Assembly (NCBI GenBank): GCA_963640465.1 | Contig: CAVHYP010000004.1 | Span: 5,798-69,797 of the forward strand | Length of the DNA stretch: 64,000 bases | From: Colivivens sp963640465 | GTDB lineage: Bacteria > Bacteroidota > Bacteroidia > Bacteroidales > Bacteroidaceae | Direction: 5' to 3' | Part shown: piece by piece, positions 57,102 through 64,000 of the stretch | Numbering within the stretch: the stretch's first letter is position 1 | How the letters are laid out: the number at the start of each line of letters is the position of its first letter | The notes under the pieces: generated by a model | The model's database searches: none | Told to the model about the DNA's origin: nothing | The model's input: the letters and a program-made list of their open reading frames with translations, nothing else | Made by a program: the position numbers and the translations under genes

Positions 57102-58520
57102 ATGGAACAGTACAATGAAAAGGTTTTTTACTATTACAAGGTACCCGTATTTCTGATGGAAATGCTGACTCATTGCCTTGTATTTTTATTGCTTGCCAAT
57201 ATCCTGCCGGATATGGACAGCTTTAGTTCGAATGGAATTATAGCAGGTTCAGCTACCTTGCTCATAGTGTCTTATGCTTTGGCAATTTGTATTTGGCCGT
57301 TGAAGTTGGCCGACCGTGGCATCTCGATGGTACGGGTAGTCATGCGTGCCATCGTGCAGACTCTGACCACCATAGTCATCTTTCTTTTCATGCTTTCTCT
57401 CGTGTATAAGATGGTTCCGCGAATCTTCATGCTCGAGATGCTCGGCATTGATATGTTGTGCATAGAGGCAATACACGTCACCTTGGCTTTGCACCTGCGC
57501 CGCATCCGTAAGAATGGACGTGATTCAATTCCGATTGTCTTCGTGGGAGCCGACCACAACAACCGGATGATATATGAGGACATGAAGGCTGGTGTCGGTG
57601 TGAATGGATATGTGGCTAAAGGCATGTTCTCGTCTATGTACACCGAAAAGATACCGGAAGGACTTCCTTGTTTGGGTAAGATAAAGGACGTGTTGCCTTA
57701 TCTCGAAAAACATAAGAATGAGGTGAAGGAAGTGTACTGCTCTCTTGCTCCAGGCGTAGAAGAGGAGTTGGAGATAATACAGCCTATCATCCGCTTTTGC
57801 GAGGCGAATTTCTTGAAATTCATCTATGTGCCCAACATGAACGGCTATCCGCGTCACAGAATGAGACTCAGTAAGGTGGGGCGTACTACTGTGATTCAGT
57901 TGCACGATGAACCACTCGACAATGTGGTTGCCCGAATGGCAAAGCGTGCACTTGATATCCTGGTCTCCGGACTGTTTGTGATATTTGTGTTCTGGTGGGT
58001 TTACATCATTGTGGGACTTATCATAAAGAAAACATCTCCCGGACCTATATTCTTCAAGCAGAAACGTACGGGATACAACGGTGTTGCCTTCGAGTGTCTG
58101 AAATTCCGTTCGATGAAGGTGTGCGCTGATGCCGACACCAAGCAGGCAACTAAGGACGACCCGCGCAAGACTTCGTTTGGCAACTTCATACGAAAGACCA
58201 GCATCGACGAACTTCCTCAGTTCCTCAATGTGCTGAAAGGCGATATGTCAATCGTCGGTCCGCGTCCTCACATGGAACATCACACGGAGATTTACTCCAA
58301 GTTGATAAGCGACTATATGGTGCGTCATCTCGTGAAACCGGGAATCACCGGCTGGGCACAGATCAACGGTTGCCGTGGAGAAACAAAGACAGTGCAGGAA
58401 ATGGAAAACCGTGTGGAGCACGACATCTGGTATATCGAACACTGGTCGTTGGCTCTCGACATAGAGATATTCTTCAGGACCATCTGGCAAGTGCTGGTGG
58501 GCGACAAACAAGCATATTAA
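57102..58520 (+). CDS. Polyprenyl-phosphate sugar-1-phosphate transferase (WbaP/WcaJ type)
   Basis: 472 residues. Four or five N-terminal membrane segments, a cytoplasmic CoA-binding-like region (about 140-250, IPIVFVGADHNNRMIYEDM), a further membrane helix near 285-305 and the catalytic C-terminal domain: KRTGYNGVAFECLKFRSM, then IRKTSIDELPQFLNVLKGDM and SIVGPRPH, all signatures of the family. It transfers a hexose-1-phosphate (glucose or galactose in known cases) to undecaprenyl phosphate and starts the repeat unit of a surface polysaccharide. First gene of the rfb operon. Confidence 0.95.
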   Translation: MEQYNEKVFYYYKVPVFLMEMLTHCLVFLLLANILPDMDSFSSNGIIAGSATLLIVSYALAICIWPLKLADRGISMVRVVMRAIVQTLTTIVIFLFMLSLVYKMVPRIFMLEMLGIDMLCIEAIHVTLALHLRRIRKNGRDSIPIVFVGADHNNRMIYEDMKAGVGVNGYVAKGMFSSMYTEKIPEGLPCLGKIKDVLPYLEKHKNEVKEVYCSLAPGVEEELEIIQPIIRFCEANFLKFIYVPNMNGYPRHRMRLSKVGRTTVIQLHDEPLDNVVARMAKRALDILVSGLFVIFVFWWVYIIVGLIIKKTSPGPIFFKQKRTGYNGVAFECLKFRSMKVCADADTKQATKDDPRKTSFGNFIRKTSIDELPQFLNVLKGDMSIVGPRPHMEHHTEIYSKLISDYMVRHLVKPGITGWAQINGCRGETKTVQEMENRVEHDIWYIEHWSLALDIEIFFRTIWQVLVGDKQAY

Positions 58521-58529
58521 AACATTAAG

Positions 58530-59546
58530 ATGAAAGGAACGATTAGAGTATTGTTATTTTTCTTTGGTTTCGTGGTTTGCATTGCGGATGTCAGTGCGCA
58601 GACTGTCTTGTCCAATTTGCAGGTTGAGAAGAAAGACAAAGGTATACTCAATCATCTGGACTTTTCTGCAACAGTAGGCACCATGGGTTTGGGATTCGAC
58701 TTTGCCATGCCCGTGGGCAAATATGTGAAGGTGCGTGCCGGAGGTACTTGGATGCCCCATTTCCGTGTAAACGTGAAGTACGAGCTGCTGATGTCGGAGG
58801 CGTCGAGCCGCCAGGAGAGTAGGGAGAAATTCGAAAAAGCAGCCCAACTGCTCAAACAACTCACCAACAAGGAAGCCAACCGCAACATCTCAATGATGGT
58901 GGAACCGAACAGCAACAACTTCAAGTTACTTGTAGATGTCTTTCCGTTGCGCAACAAAAACTGGCATGTCACTGCCGGGTTCTATTGGGGCAACTCTACG
59001 TTTGCCAAGGCAATAAACCGCACTGAAGACATGACCAACCTCGTCATGGTAAATCTCTACAATCACATTGTCGACAAGATATTGGCAGGGGAGGACATTG
59101 CCACCTTTGAAGGCGAAAGCATCTCAATACCCGATCAGTTGGTCGACAAGGTGAGGAGTTTCGGCTACATGAGCGTTTTCATGGGCCCCTGGCTTAAGGA
59201 CGAATACGACTCAGAGGGCAACCTCATCCATCAGAAGGGTGATGCCTATTATCTCCGTCCGAGCGACGACAACATGGTAAGGTGCAATGCCGTAGTCAAC
59301 AATTTCAAGCCATACGTCGGCATAGGCTACTCCACCACCTTCCGCAAGGGAGGCGACACCTCAATTTCTATTGATGCCGGAGCCTTGTTCTGGGGTGGAC
59401 GTCCCAGTCTGATAACCCATGAGGGCATCGACATCATGCACAGTGTCGGAAAGAACGGAGGCGATGTGGAGAAGACAGTGAATTTCGTCAAGAAGTTCCC
59501 AGTCTATCCCGTGGTTGAAATCAAATTGACACAACGTATTTTTTAG
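58530..59546 (+). CDS. Exported protein, probable outer-membrane barrel, unknown function
   Basis: 338 residues. Signal peptide ending near DVSAQ (residue 24). The mature chain begins with strand-like stretches (HLDFSATVGTMGLGFDFAMPVG, VKVRAGGTWMP), has a helical middle (EKFEKAAQLLKQLTNKE) and ends with strands finishing VVEIKLTQRIF, a C-terminal Phe typical of barrels. It sits 9 bp after the initiating transferase and 28 bp before rfbA, so it is likely part of the polysaccharide machinery, perhaps a surface attachment or export protein comparable in position to Wzi. I do not recognise the family. Confidence 0.75.
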   Translation: MKGTIRVLLFFFGFVVCIADVSAQTVLSNLQVEKKDKGILNHLDFSATVGTMGLGFDFAMPVGKYVKVRAGGTWMPHFRVNVKYELLMSEASSRQESREKFEKAAQLLKQLTNKEANRNISMMVEPNSNNFKLLVDVFPLRNKNWHVTAGFYWGNSTFAKAINRTEDMTNLVMVNLYNHIVDKILAGEDIATFEGESISIPDQLVDKVRSFGYMSVFMGPWLKDEYDSEGNLIHQKGDAYYLRPSDDNMVRCNAVVNNFKPYVGIGYSTTFRKGGDTSISIDAGALFWGGRPSLITHEGIDIMHSVGKNGGDVEKTVNFVKKFPVYPVVEIKLTQRIF

Positions 59547-59574
59547 TAATCAAGAAACAAAACAATTAGATATT

Positions 59575-60480
59575 ATGAAAGGAATAGTACTTGCTGGCGG
59601 TAGTGGAACCCGGCTTTATCCAATTACAAAGGCAATCAGCAAACAACTCATGCCAATCTACGACAAACCAATGGTTTACTATCCTATAAGCGTGCTTATG
59701 CTGGCGGGAATACGCGACATCCTGATTATATCAACACCCTACGACCTGCCAGGATTCAAGCGCCTCCTGGGCGATGGCAGCGACTATGGCGTCCACTTCA
59801 CCTTTGCCGAGCAACCGTCACCCGACGGACTGGCACAGGCATTCACCATCGGTGCAGACTTCATTGGCGACGACAGCGTTTGTCTCGTGCTGGGCGACAA
59901 CATCTTCCAGGGACCGGGTCTGTCGAAGTTGCTGAAGGAAGCAGTAGTGACTGCCGAACAGGAGAAGAAAGCAACTGTGTTTGGCTATTGGGTGAGCGAT
60001 CCTGACCGCTATGGTGTGGCATCGTTCGACAAGCAGGGCAACTGCCTTTCCATCGAGGAGAAGCCGGCACACCCCAAGAGCAACTATGCTGTCGTAGGAC
60101 TCTATTTCTATCCCAACAAGGTGGTGGAAGTGGCGAAGAACATCAAGCCATCGGCACGTGGCGAATATGAAATCACCACAGTCAACCAGAAATTCCTCGA
60201 GGATGGCGAGTTGAAGGTAAAGACCTTCGGACGCGGTTTCGCTTGGCTCGATACCGGTACACACGACTCGCTGGCAGAAGCGTCTACCTATATCGAAGTC
60301 CTGGAAAAACGCCAGGGACTGAAGGTGGCATGTCTTGAAGGCATTGCCTACCGCATGGGCTGGATTGACGAAGAACGTATGCGTGAACTTGCCAAGCCGA
60401 TGCTCAAGAACCAGTACGGCCAATATCTGATGAAAGTGATAGATGAAATGAAAGAAACCGGGAGAGCGAATCTTGACTAA
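59575..60480 (+). CDS. rfbA: Glucose-1-phosphate thymidylyltransferase
   Basis: 301 residues; joins glucose-1-phosphate and dTTP to dTDP-glucose, the first step to dTDP-L-rhamnose. The nucleotide-binding GGSGTRLYPITKAISKQ is at residue 8, LGDNIFQG near 107 and EYEITTVNQ near 195. Length and motifs match RmlA closely. First of the four rhamnose genes, ordered A, D, C, B. Confidence 0.97.
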   Translation: MKGIVLAGGSGTRLYPITKAISKQLMPIYDKPMVYYPISVLMLAGIRDILIISTPYDLPGFKRLLGDGSDYGVHFTFAEQPSPDGLAQAFTIGADFIGDDSVCLVLGDNIFQGPGLSKLLKEAVVTAEQEKKATVFGYWVSDPDRYGVASFDKQGNCLSIEEKPAHPKSNYAVVGLYFYPNKVVEVAKNIKPSARGEYEITTVNQKFLEDGELKVKTFGRGFAWLDTGTHDSLAEASTYIEVLEKRQGLKVACLEGIAYRMGWIDEERMRELAKPMLKNQYGQYLMKVIDEMKETGRANLD

Positions 60481-60528
60481 GGGACGTGTCCTCCCGTACA
60501 CATATATAAAGGAAAAGGAAATCACAGA

Positions 60529-61434
60529 ATGAATATTCTTATTACAGGAGCAAACGGACAGTTGGGCAACGAGATGCGTATCATTGCCCGCGACTCCTCC
60601 GACCATTATGTGTTCACCGATGTGAACCAGGTGGAGGGCGTCGAGACCACCTATCTCGACATAACTGATTTGGATGCGATAAAGAAAACAGTTGCCGACA
60701 ACGACATCCGTTTGATAGTCAACTGTGCTGCCTTCACCAATGTGGATGCAGCCGAGTCGGCAGAAGAGTTGGCAGAGAAACTCAATGCCACAGCACCCGA
60801 GAACTTGGCAAAAGCCATGAAAGAAGTCGGTGGACTGCTTGTGCAAATCAGCACCGATTATGTGTTTGGCAAAGAACCCTACAATGTGCCTTGCAAGGAA
60901 GACCAGAAAGGCACACCTACCGGAGTATATGGTATGACCAAACTGCATGGTGAACAGAAGATTATGGCAACTGGTTGCAACCATGTCATCATCCGTACCG
61001 CATGGCTCTATTCAGAGTTCGGCAAGAACTTCTGCAAGACAATGCTCAACCTCACGTCCACCAAACCCCAACTGAAAGTAGTGTTCGACCAGGTCGGCAC
61101 ACCCACCTATGCCTACGACCTCGCAAAAGCCATTGCAGTTGTGATTGAGGACTACAAGGCATCCGGCACCGGAACCTATGCCAAGACCGGAGTCTACCAT
61201 TACAGCAACGAAGGCGTCTGCAGTTGGTACGACTTCACCAAGATGATAGCCGAATATGCCGGCAACACTGCTTGCGACATCCAACCATGCCATTCCAACG
61301 AATATCCTTCGCCAGTCACACGCCCGTCGTTCTCCGTGCTCGACAAGACCAAGATCAAGGAAACCTTCGGAGCGAAAGTGCCCTACTGGACCGACTCGTT
61401 GAAGCAGTGCCTTGCCAATCTCCGCAGTAAATGA
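60529..61434 (+). CDS. rfbD: dTDP-4-dehydrorhamnose reductase
   Basis: 301 residues, short-chain dehydrogenase fold reducing dTDP-4-keto-rhamnose to dTDP-L-rhamnose. NAD(P)-binding ITGANGQLGNEM at residue 4, ISTDYVFG near 108 and the catalytic YGMTKLHGE near 134. The C-terminal RPSFSVLDKTKIKETFG is typical. Followed by a degenerate repeat array before rfbC. Confidence 0.95.
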   Translation: MNILITGANGQLGNEMRIIARDSSDHYVFTDVNQVEGVETTYLDITDLDAIKKTVADNDIRLIVNCAAFTNVDAAESAEELAEKLNATAPENLAKAMKEVGGLLVQISTDYVFGKEPYNVPCKEDQKGTPTGVYGMTKLHGEQKIMATGCNHVIIRTAWLYSEFGKNFCKTMLNLTSTKPQLKVVFDQVGTPTYAYDLAKAIAVVIEDYKASGTGTYAKTGVYHYSNEGVCSWYDFTKMIAEYAGNTACDIQPCHSNEYPSPVTRPSFSVLDKTKIKETFGAKVPYWTDSLKQCLANLRSK

Positions 61435-61440
61435 GTAACG

Positions 61441-61522
61441 CATAGTAGTGTACATATAATAAGGTGTAATGCACATGTACAATAAGATGTAATGCATATA
61501 CATAAAAGGTGTAATAATAGAT
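61441..61522. repeat. Degenerate 22-23-bp array inside the rfb operon
   Basis: AATAAGGTGTAATGCACATG (about 61458), AATAAGATGTAATGCATATA (about 61481) and AAAAGGTGTAATAATAG (about 61504) are 23 bp apart. It is A/T-rich and lies within a transcribed region. Confidence 0.7.
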
Positions 61523-62098
61523 ATGAACGTAATAAAGACAGATATAGACGGACTGCTCATCATCGAACCCAAGGTGTTTGGTGATGCCCGCGGTTATTTC
61601 TTCGAGAGTTTCAGCGAGAGAGAGTTCGACGAAAAAGTCACTCCTCTGCTCGGACACACAATCCATTTTGTACAGGACAATGAAAGCATGTCGAGCTATG
61701 GCGTCATGCGCGGACTCCATTTCCAGCGCCCACCGTTCACTCAGGCAAAACTCGTGCGCTGCGTGCGTGGTAGAGTGCTCGATGTGGCAGTCGACATCCG
61801 TAAGGGAAGCCCCACCTACGGCAAGCATCTGGCAGTGGAACTGACAGAGGACAACCACCGCCAGTTCCTCATCTCCAAAGGCTTTGCCCATGGCTTTGCC
61901 GTTCTGAGCGAGACAGCCGTGTTCCAGTACAAGTGTGATGAATTCTATCATCCCGAAGCAGACGGCGGCATCTCCATCCTCGACAAAAGTCTTGGCATCG
62001 ACTGGCAGATATCCATGGAACAGGCACTCCTGAGCGAGAAAGACACCAAGCATCCTTGCCTCAAGGACTTTGATTCACCCTTCACTTTTGGTAAATGA
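61523..62098 (+). CDS. rfbC: dTDP-4-dehydrorhamnose 3,5-epimerase
   Basis: 191 residues, cupin-fold epimerase between rfbB and rfbD in the pathway. GDARGYFFESFSEREF at residue 20, GVMRGLHFQRPPFTQAKLVRC near 58 (catalytic His) and SKGFAHGFAVLSE near 118 are diagnostic. Its end slightly overlaps a possible upstream start of rfbB. Confidence 0.96.
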   Translation: MNVIKTDIDGLLIIEPKVFGDARGYFFESFSEREFDEKVTPLLGHTIHFVQDNESMSSYGVMRGLHFQRPPFTQAKLVRCVRGRVLDVAVDIRKGSPTYGKHLAVELTEDNHRQFLISKGFAHGFAVLSETAVFQYKCDEFYHPEADGGISILDKSLGIDWQISMEQALLSEKDTKHPCLKDFDSPFTFGK

Positions 62099-62115
62099 TT
62101 AAGGAAAACAACAAT

Positions 62116-63252
62116 ATGAAACGAAACATAGTCATTACCGGCGGTGCCGGCTTCATCGGAAGCCATGTTGTTCGCCTTTTCGTGAACAAATACCCCGAGT
62201 ACAACATCATCAACCTCGACAAGTTGACCTATGCCGGCAACCTTGCCAACCTCAAGGATATCGAGGACAAGCCCAACTACAAGTTCGTGAAGATGGACAT
62301 CTGCGACTTCGATGCATTCTACAAGTTGATGCAGGACGAGCATATCGACGGCATCATCCATCTTGCAGCCGAGAGCCACGTGGACCGCTCCATCAAAGAT
62401 CCGTTCACCTTTGCCCAGACCAACGTGATGGGTACACTCTCCTTGCTCCAGGCAGCCAAACTCTATTGGGAGAGCCTGCCCGAAGGATATGAAGGCAAGC
62501 GCTTCTATCACATCTCCACCGACGAAGTGTATGGTGCACTGCAGATGACACATCCCGAAGGCGTGCCAGCACCGTTCACCACCAAGGCATCGAGCGATAA
62601 GAATCACGAAGCATACGGTGAGGAATTCTTTGTGGAGACCACCAAGTACAATCCCCACAGCCCATACTCTGCATCCAAGGCAAGCAGCGACCACTTCGTG
62701 CGTGCGTTTCACGACACCTACGGCATGCCGACCATTGTGACCAATTGCTCGAACAACTACGGACCTTATCAGTTTCCCGAGAAGCTGATTCCGCTCTTCA
62801 TCAACAATATCCGTCACCGCAAGCCATTGCCAGTGTACGGCAAGGGTGAGAACGTGCGCGACTGGCTCTATGTGGAAGACCACGCCCGTGCCATCGACAT
62901 GATATTCCACAATGGCAAGGTAGCCGAGACCTACAACATCGGAGGTTTCAATGAGTGGAAGAACATCGACATCATCAAAGTCGTCATCAAGACCGTCGAT
63001 CGCCTGCTCGGACGCAAGGAAGGCGAAGACCTCGACCTCATCACCTATGTCACCGACCGCAAGGGCCACGACATGCGCTATGCCATCGACTCCCGCAAAC
63101 TCCAGCGTGAACTCGGTTGGGAACCAAGCCTCCAGTTCGAGGAAGGCATCGAGAAGACCGTGAAGTGGTATCTCGACCACCAGGACTGGATGGACAACAT
63201 CACCTCCGGCGAATACGAAAAATACTACGAAAGCATGTACAAGAACCGATAA
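62116..63252 (+). CDS. rfbB: dTDP-glucose 4,6-dehydratase
   Basis: 378 residues, converts dTDP-glucose to dTDP-4-keto-6-deoxyglucose with bound NAD. GGAGFIGSHVV at residue 9, HLAAESHVDRSI near 83, STDEVYG near 133 and the catalytic YSASKASSDH near 183. Slightly longer than RmlB of E. coli. Start MKRNIVITGG at 62116; an earlier ATG at 62095 overlapping rfbC would add seven polar residues. Last gene before a terminator. Confidence 0.96.
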   Translation: MKRNIVITGGAGFIGSHVVRLFVNKYPEYNIINLDKLTYAGNLANLKDIEDKPNYKFVKMDICDFDAFYKLMQDEHIDGIIHLAAESHVDRSIKDPFTFAQTNVMGTLSLLQAAKLYWESLPEGYEGKRFYHISTDEVYGALQMTHPEGVPAPFTTKASSDKNHEAYGEEFFVETTKYNPHSPYSASKASSDHFVRAFHDTYGMPTIVTNCSNNYGPYQFPEKLIPLFINNIRHRKPLPVYGKGENVRDWLYVEDHARAIDMIFHNGKVAETYNIGGFNEWKNIDIIKVVIKTVDRLLGRKEGEDLDLITYVTDRKGHDMRYAIDSRKLQRELGWEPSLQFEEGIEKTVKWYLDHQDWMDNITSGEYEKYYESMYKNR

Positions 63253-63284
63253 CTACAGGTTCTGTAGCACCATACAACACAAAG

Positions 63285-63307
63285 GGCAGGTCACATGACC
63301 TGCCTTT
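63285..63307 (+). terminator. Terminator of the rfb operon
   Basis: GGCAGGTCA (63285-63293) pairs perfectly with TGACCTGCC (63296-63304), then TTT. The loop is only CA, so the stem probably opens slightly. Confidence 0.8.
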
Positions 63308-63348
63308 CGCATTTGCATGCATCATCAGCCTTACACAAGGATCAATAT

Positions 63349-63620
63349 TAGAAGCTAGCCCTCTTCGAGAGCGTAAGGGGAAGCCTCTCCTAAATCCTCC
63401 CCTAAAGGGAAGGACTTACCATCCGGACGCAGGCTAGAAGCACATGCGCTCGACAAGCGCTAGGAGCTAGCTCTCTTCGAGAGCGTTAAAGCGAGCGCGG
63501 AAATCAGTGCGTGGCAGACATAGCGAGCTGTGCCCTGGGTGTTATCGTCTACGCTCTCGGAGAGAGCTGACTCCTACATAGCGAACGTGCGTTCGAACGT
63601 AGCAAACTAAGCGAGCTGGC
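63349..63620. repeat. Dispersed repeat cluster with inverted ends
   Basis: TAGGAGCTAGCTCTCTTCGA at 63461 and TACGCTCTCGGAGAGAGC followed by TGACTCCTA ending near 63577 are inverted copies of each other over about 27 bp, bounding a unit of about 118 bp. A partial copy stands at 63352. An 88-bp step separates GCGAGCTG at 63523 and 63611. C-rich AAATCCTCCCCTAAAGGGAA (about 63392) resembles the sequence near 29740. Confidence 0.8.
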
Positions 63621-63639
63621 TCCATGAGTGGCAGCGCGG

Positions 63640-63863
63640 TTGTCGGGCTGAAAGCCCAACTACAATCAGCCCATGGCAACGCCCTGGGTTACCAAGCACA
63701 CCACTATCCAGCGCCCTGTAAGGGCAGCTGAATAAAGCAATGGGTATGTAGCTGCCCTTACAGGGCGCACATGATACGCTGGGACGGTTTACCCAAGGTG
63801 CCGTTCTTCCGCTACGCTCCAGAACTCTGCCTTGGGCTGGTAGCAGCTGCCCCTTCGGGGCGC
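63640..63863. repeat. Cluster of REP-like palindromes
   Basis: GCGCCCTGTAAGGGCAGCT (63711-63729) and its perfect reverse complement (63750-63768) form a 19-bp stem with a 20-nt loop. Next to it are GGGCTGAAAGCCC, CCCAAGG with GTTCT paired to AGAAC and CCTTGGG, and GCCCCTTCGGGGC. Such palindromes with CGCCCTGGGTTA-type sequence recur in many Bacteroidetes genomes. No gene is visible from 63308 to the end. Confidence 0.8.
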
Positions 63864-63865
63864 TA

Positions 63866-64000
63866 TAGCGAGCTGGCGCCCTGGGTGTAATCGTCTACGC
63901 TCTCGGAGAGAGCTGACTCCTACATAGCGAGCGATGCTCGAACGGGCAAACATTGCGAGCTGGCGCCCTGGGTGTTATCGTCTACGCTCTCGGAGAGAGC
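63866..64000. repeat. 87-bp dispersed repeat, two copies, running off the window
   Basis: GCGAGCTGGCGCCCTGGGTG begins at 63868 and 63955 (87 bp apart); each is followed by ATCGTCTACGCTCTCGGAG. The array continues beyond the edge. Confidence 0.85.

Noticed and set aside
1..64000. tRNA or rRNA genes
   Set aside because: The only tRNA-like acceptor and T-arm found belong to tmRNA at 35116-35511.

Overview
The window looks like a chromosomal stretch of a member of the Bacteroidales, most likely Prevotella or a close relative. I see many copies of the Bacteroidetes promoter (TTTG or ATTG, 19-20 bp, TAnnTTTG), almost no Shine-Dalgarno sequences, a type IX secretion C-terminal domain on a protease, a long disordered insert in Rho, a eukaryote-sized GlmS, the bamD-rpoZ-DUF4293 gene order, and a tmRNA whose tag ends in ALAA. 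There are no tRNA or rRNA genes, and no insertion sequence or prophage that I can recognise. A run of 10 N at 27391-27400 marks a scaffold join.

Layout. 1-5.7 kb, minus strand: fructose-bisphosphatase (cut by the window edge), an ECF sigma factor operon with a membrane protein and a periplasmic LTxxQ-like protein, a tiny exported protein that is nearly all sorting domain, and ribosomal protein S1. 6-23 kb, mostly plus strand: rho, glnS, a TPR protein, the overlapping chain phoH-purC-menG-aroE, a DUF1846 protein with a GH25 lysozyme-like protein, an M6 metalloprotease and the KDPG pair kdgK-eda. 23.3-25.2 kb: a candidate 6S-like RNA and two zinc-ribbon membrane proteins. 25.5-29.3 kb, minus strand: an ADP-ribose-themed operon (Nudix/winged-helix regulator, VWA protein, ADP-ribosylglycohydrolase, DUF1810 protein) behind two matching palindromic operators; its last gene carries an in-frame TGA. 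30-31.8 kb: a lipoprotein coupled to an HD-domain/MsrA fusion. 32-35.5 kb: an ABC-F protein, a porin and tmRNA. 35.8-41.4 kb: MORN protein, YhcH-like protein, glycogen branching enzyme, a DUF6057-like membrane protein and a DUF4369 lipoprotein. 41.6-46.7 kb: a DUF456 membrane protein, then bamD, rpoZ, DUF4293, nitroreductase, DUF2520, kdsC-like and maf. 47.2-63.3 kb: a surface-polysaccharide region with galE, a HAD phosphatase, Wza-like and Wzc-like export proteins, glmS, outer-membrane barrels, the initiating sugar-phosphate transferase and the dTDP-rhamnose genes rfbA-rfbD-rfbC-rfbB.

How it fits together. GlmS, GalE and RfbABCD supply activated sugars, the WbaP/WcaJ-type transferase starts the lipid-linked glycan, and Wza/Wzc export it. 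The glycosyltransferases and flippase are not in the window.

Two things stand out. First, the gaps between genes hold many short tandem arrays of unrelated sequence but nearly constant period (21-22 bp, with 42 and 87-88 bp variants), usually just downstream of a stop codon; one 22-bp family occurs twice, 30 kb apart and inverted. Second, the ADP-ribose operon combines a regulator, a hydrolase and two copies of an uncharacterised domain under a twin operator, a plausible little-described NAD/ADP-ribose module.
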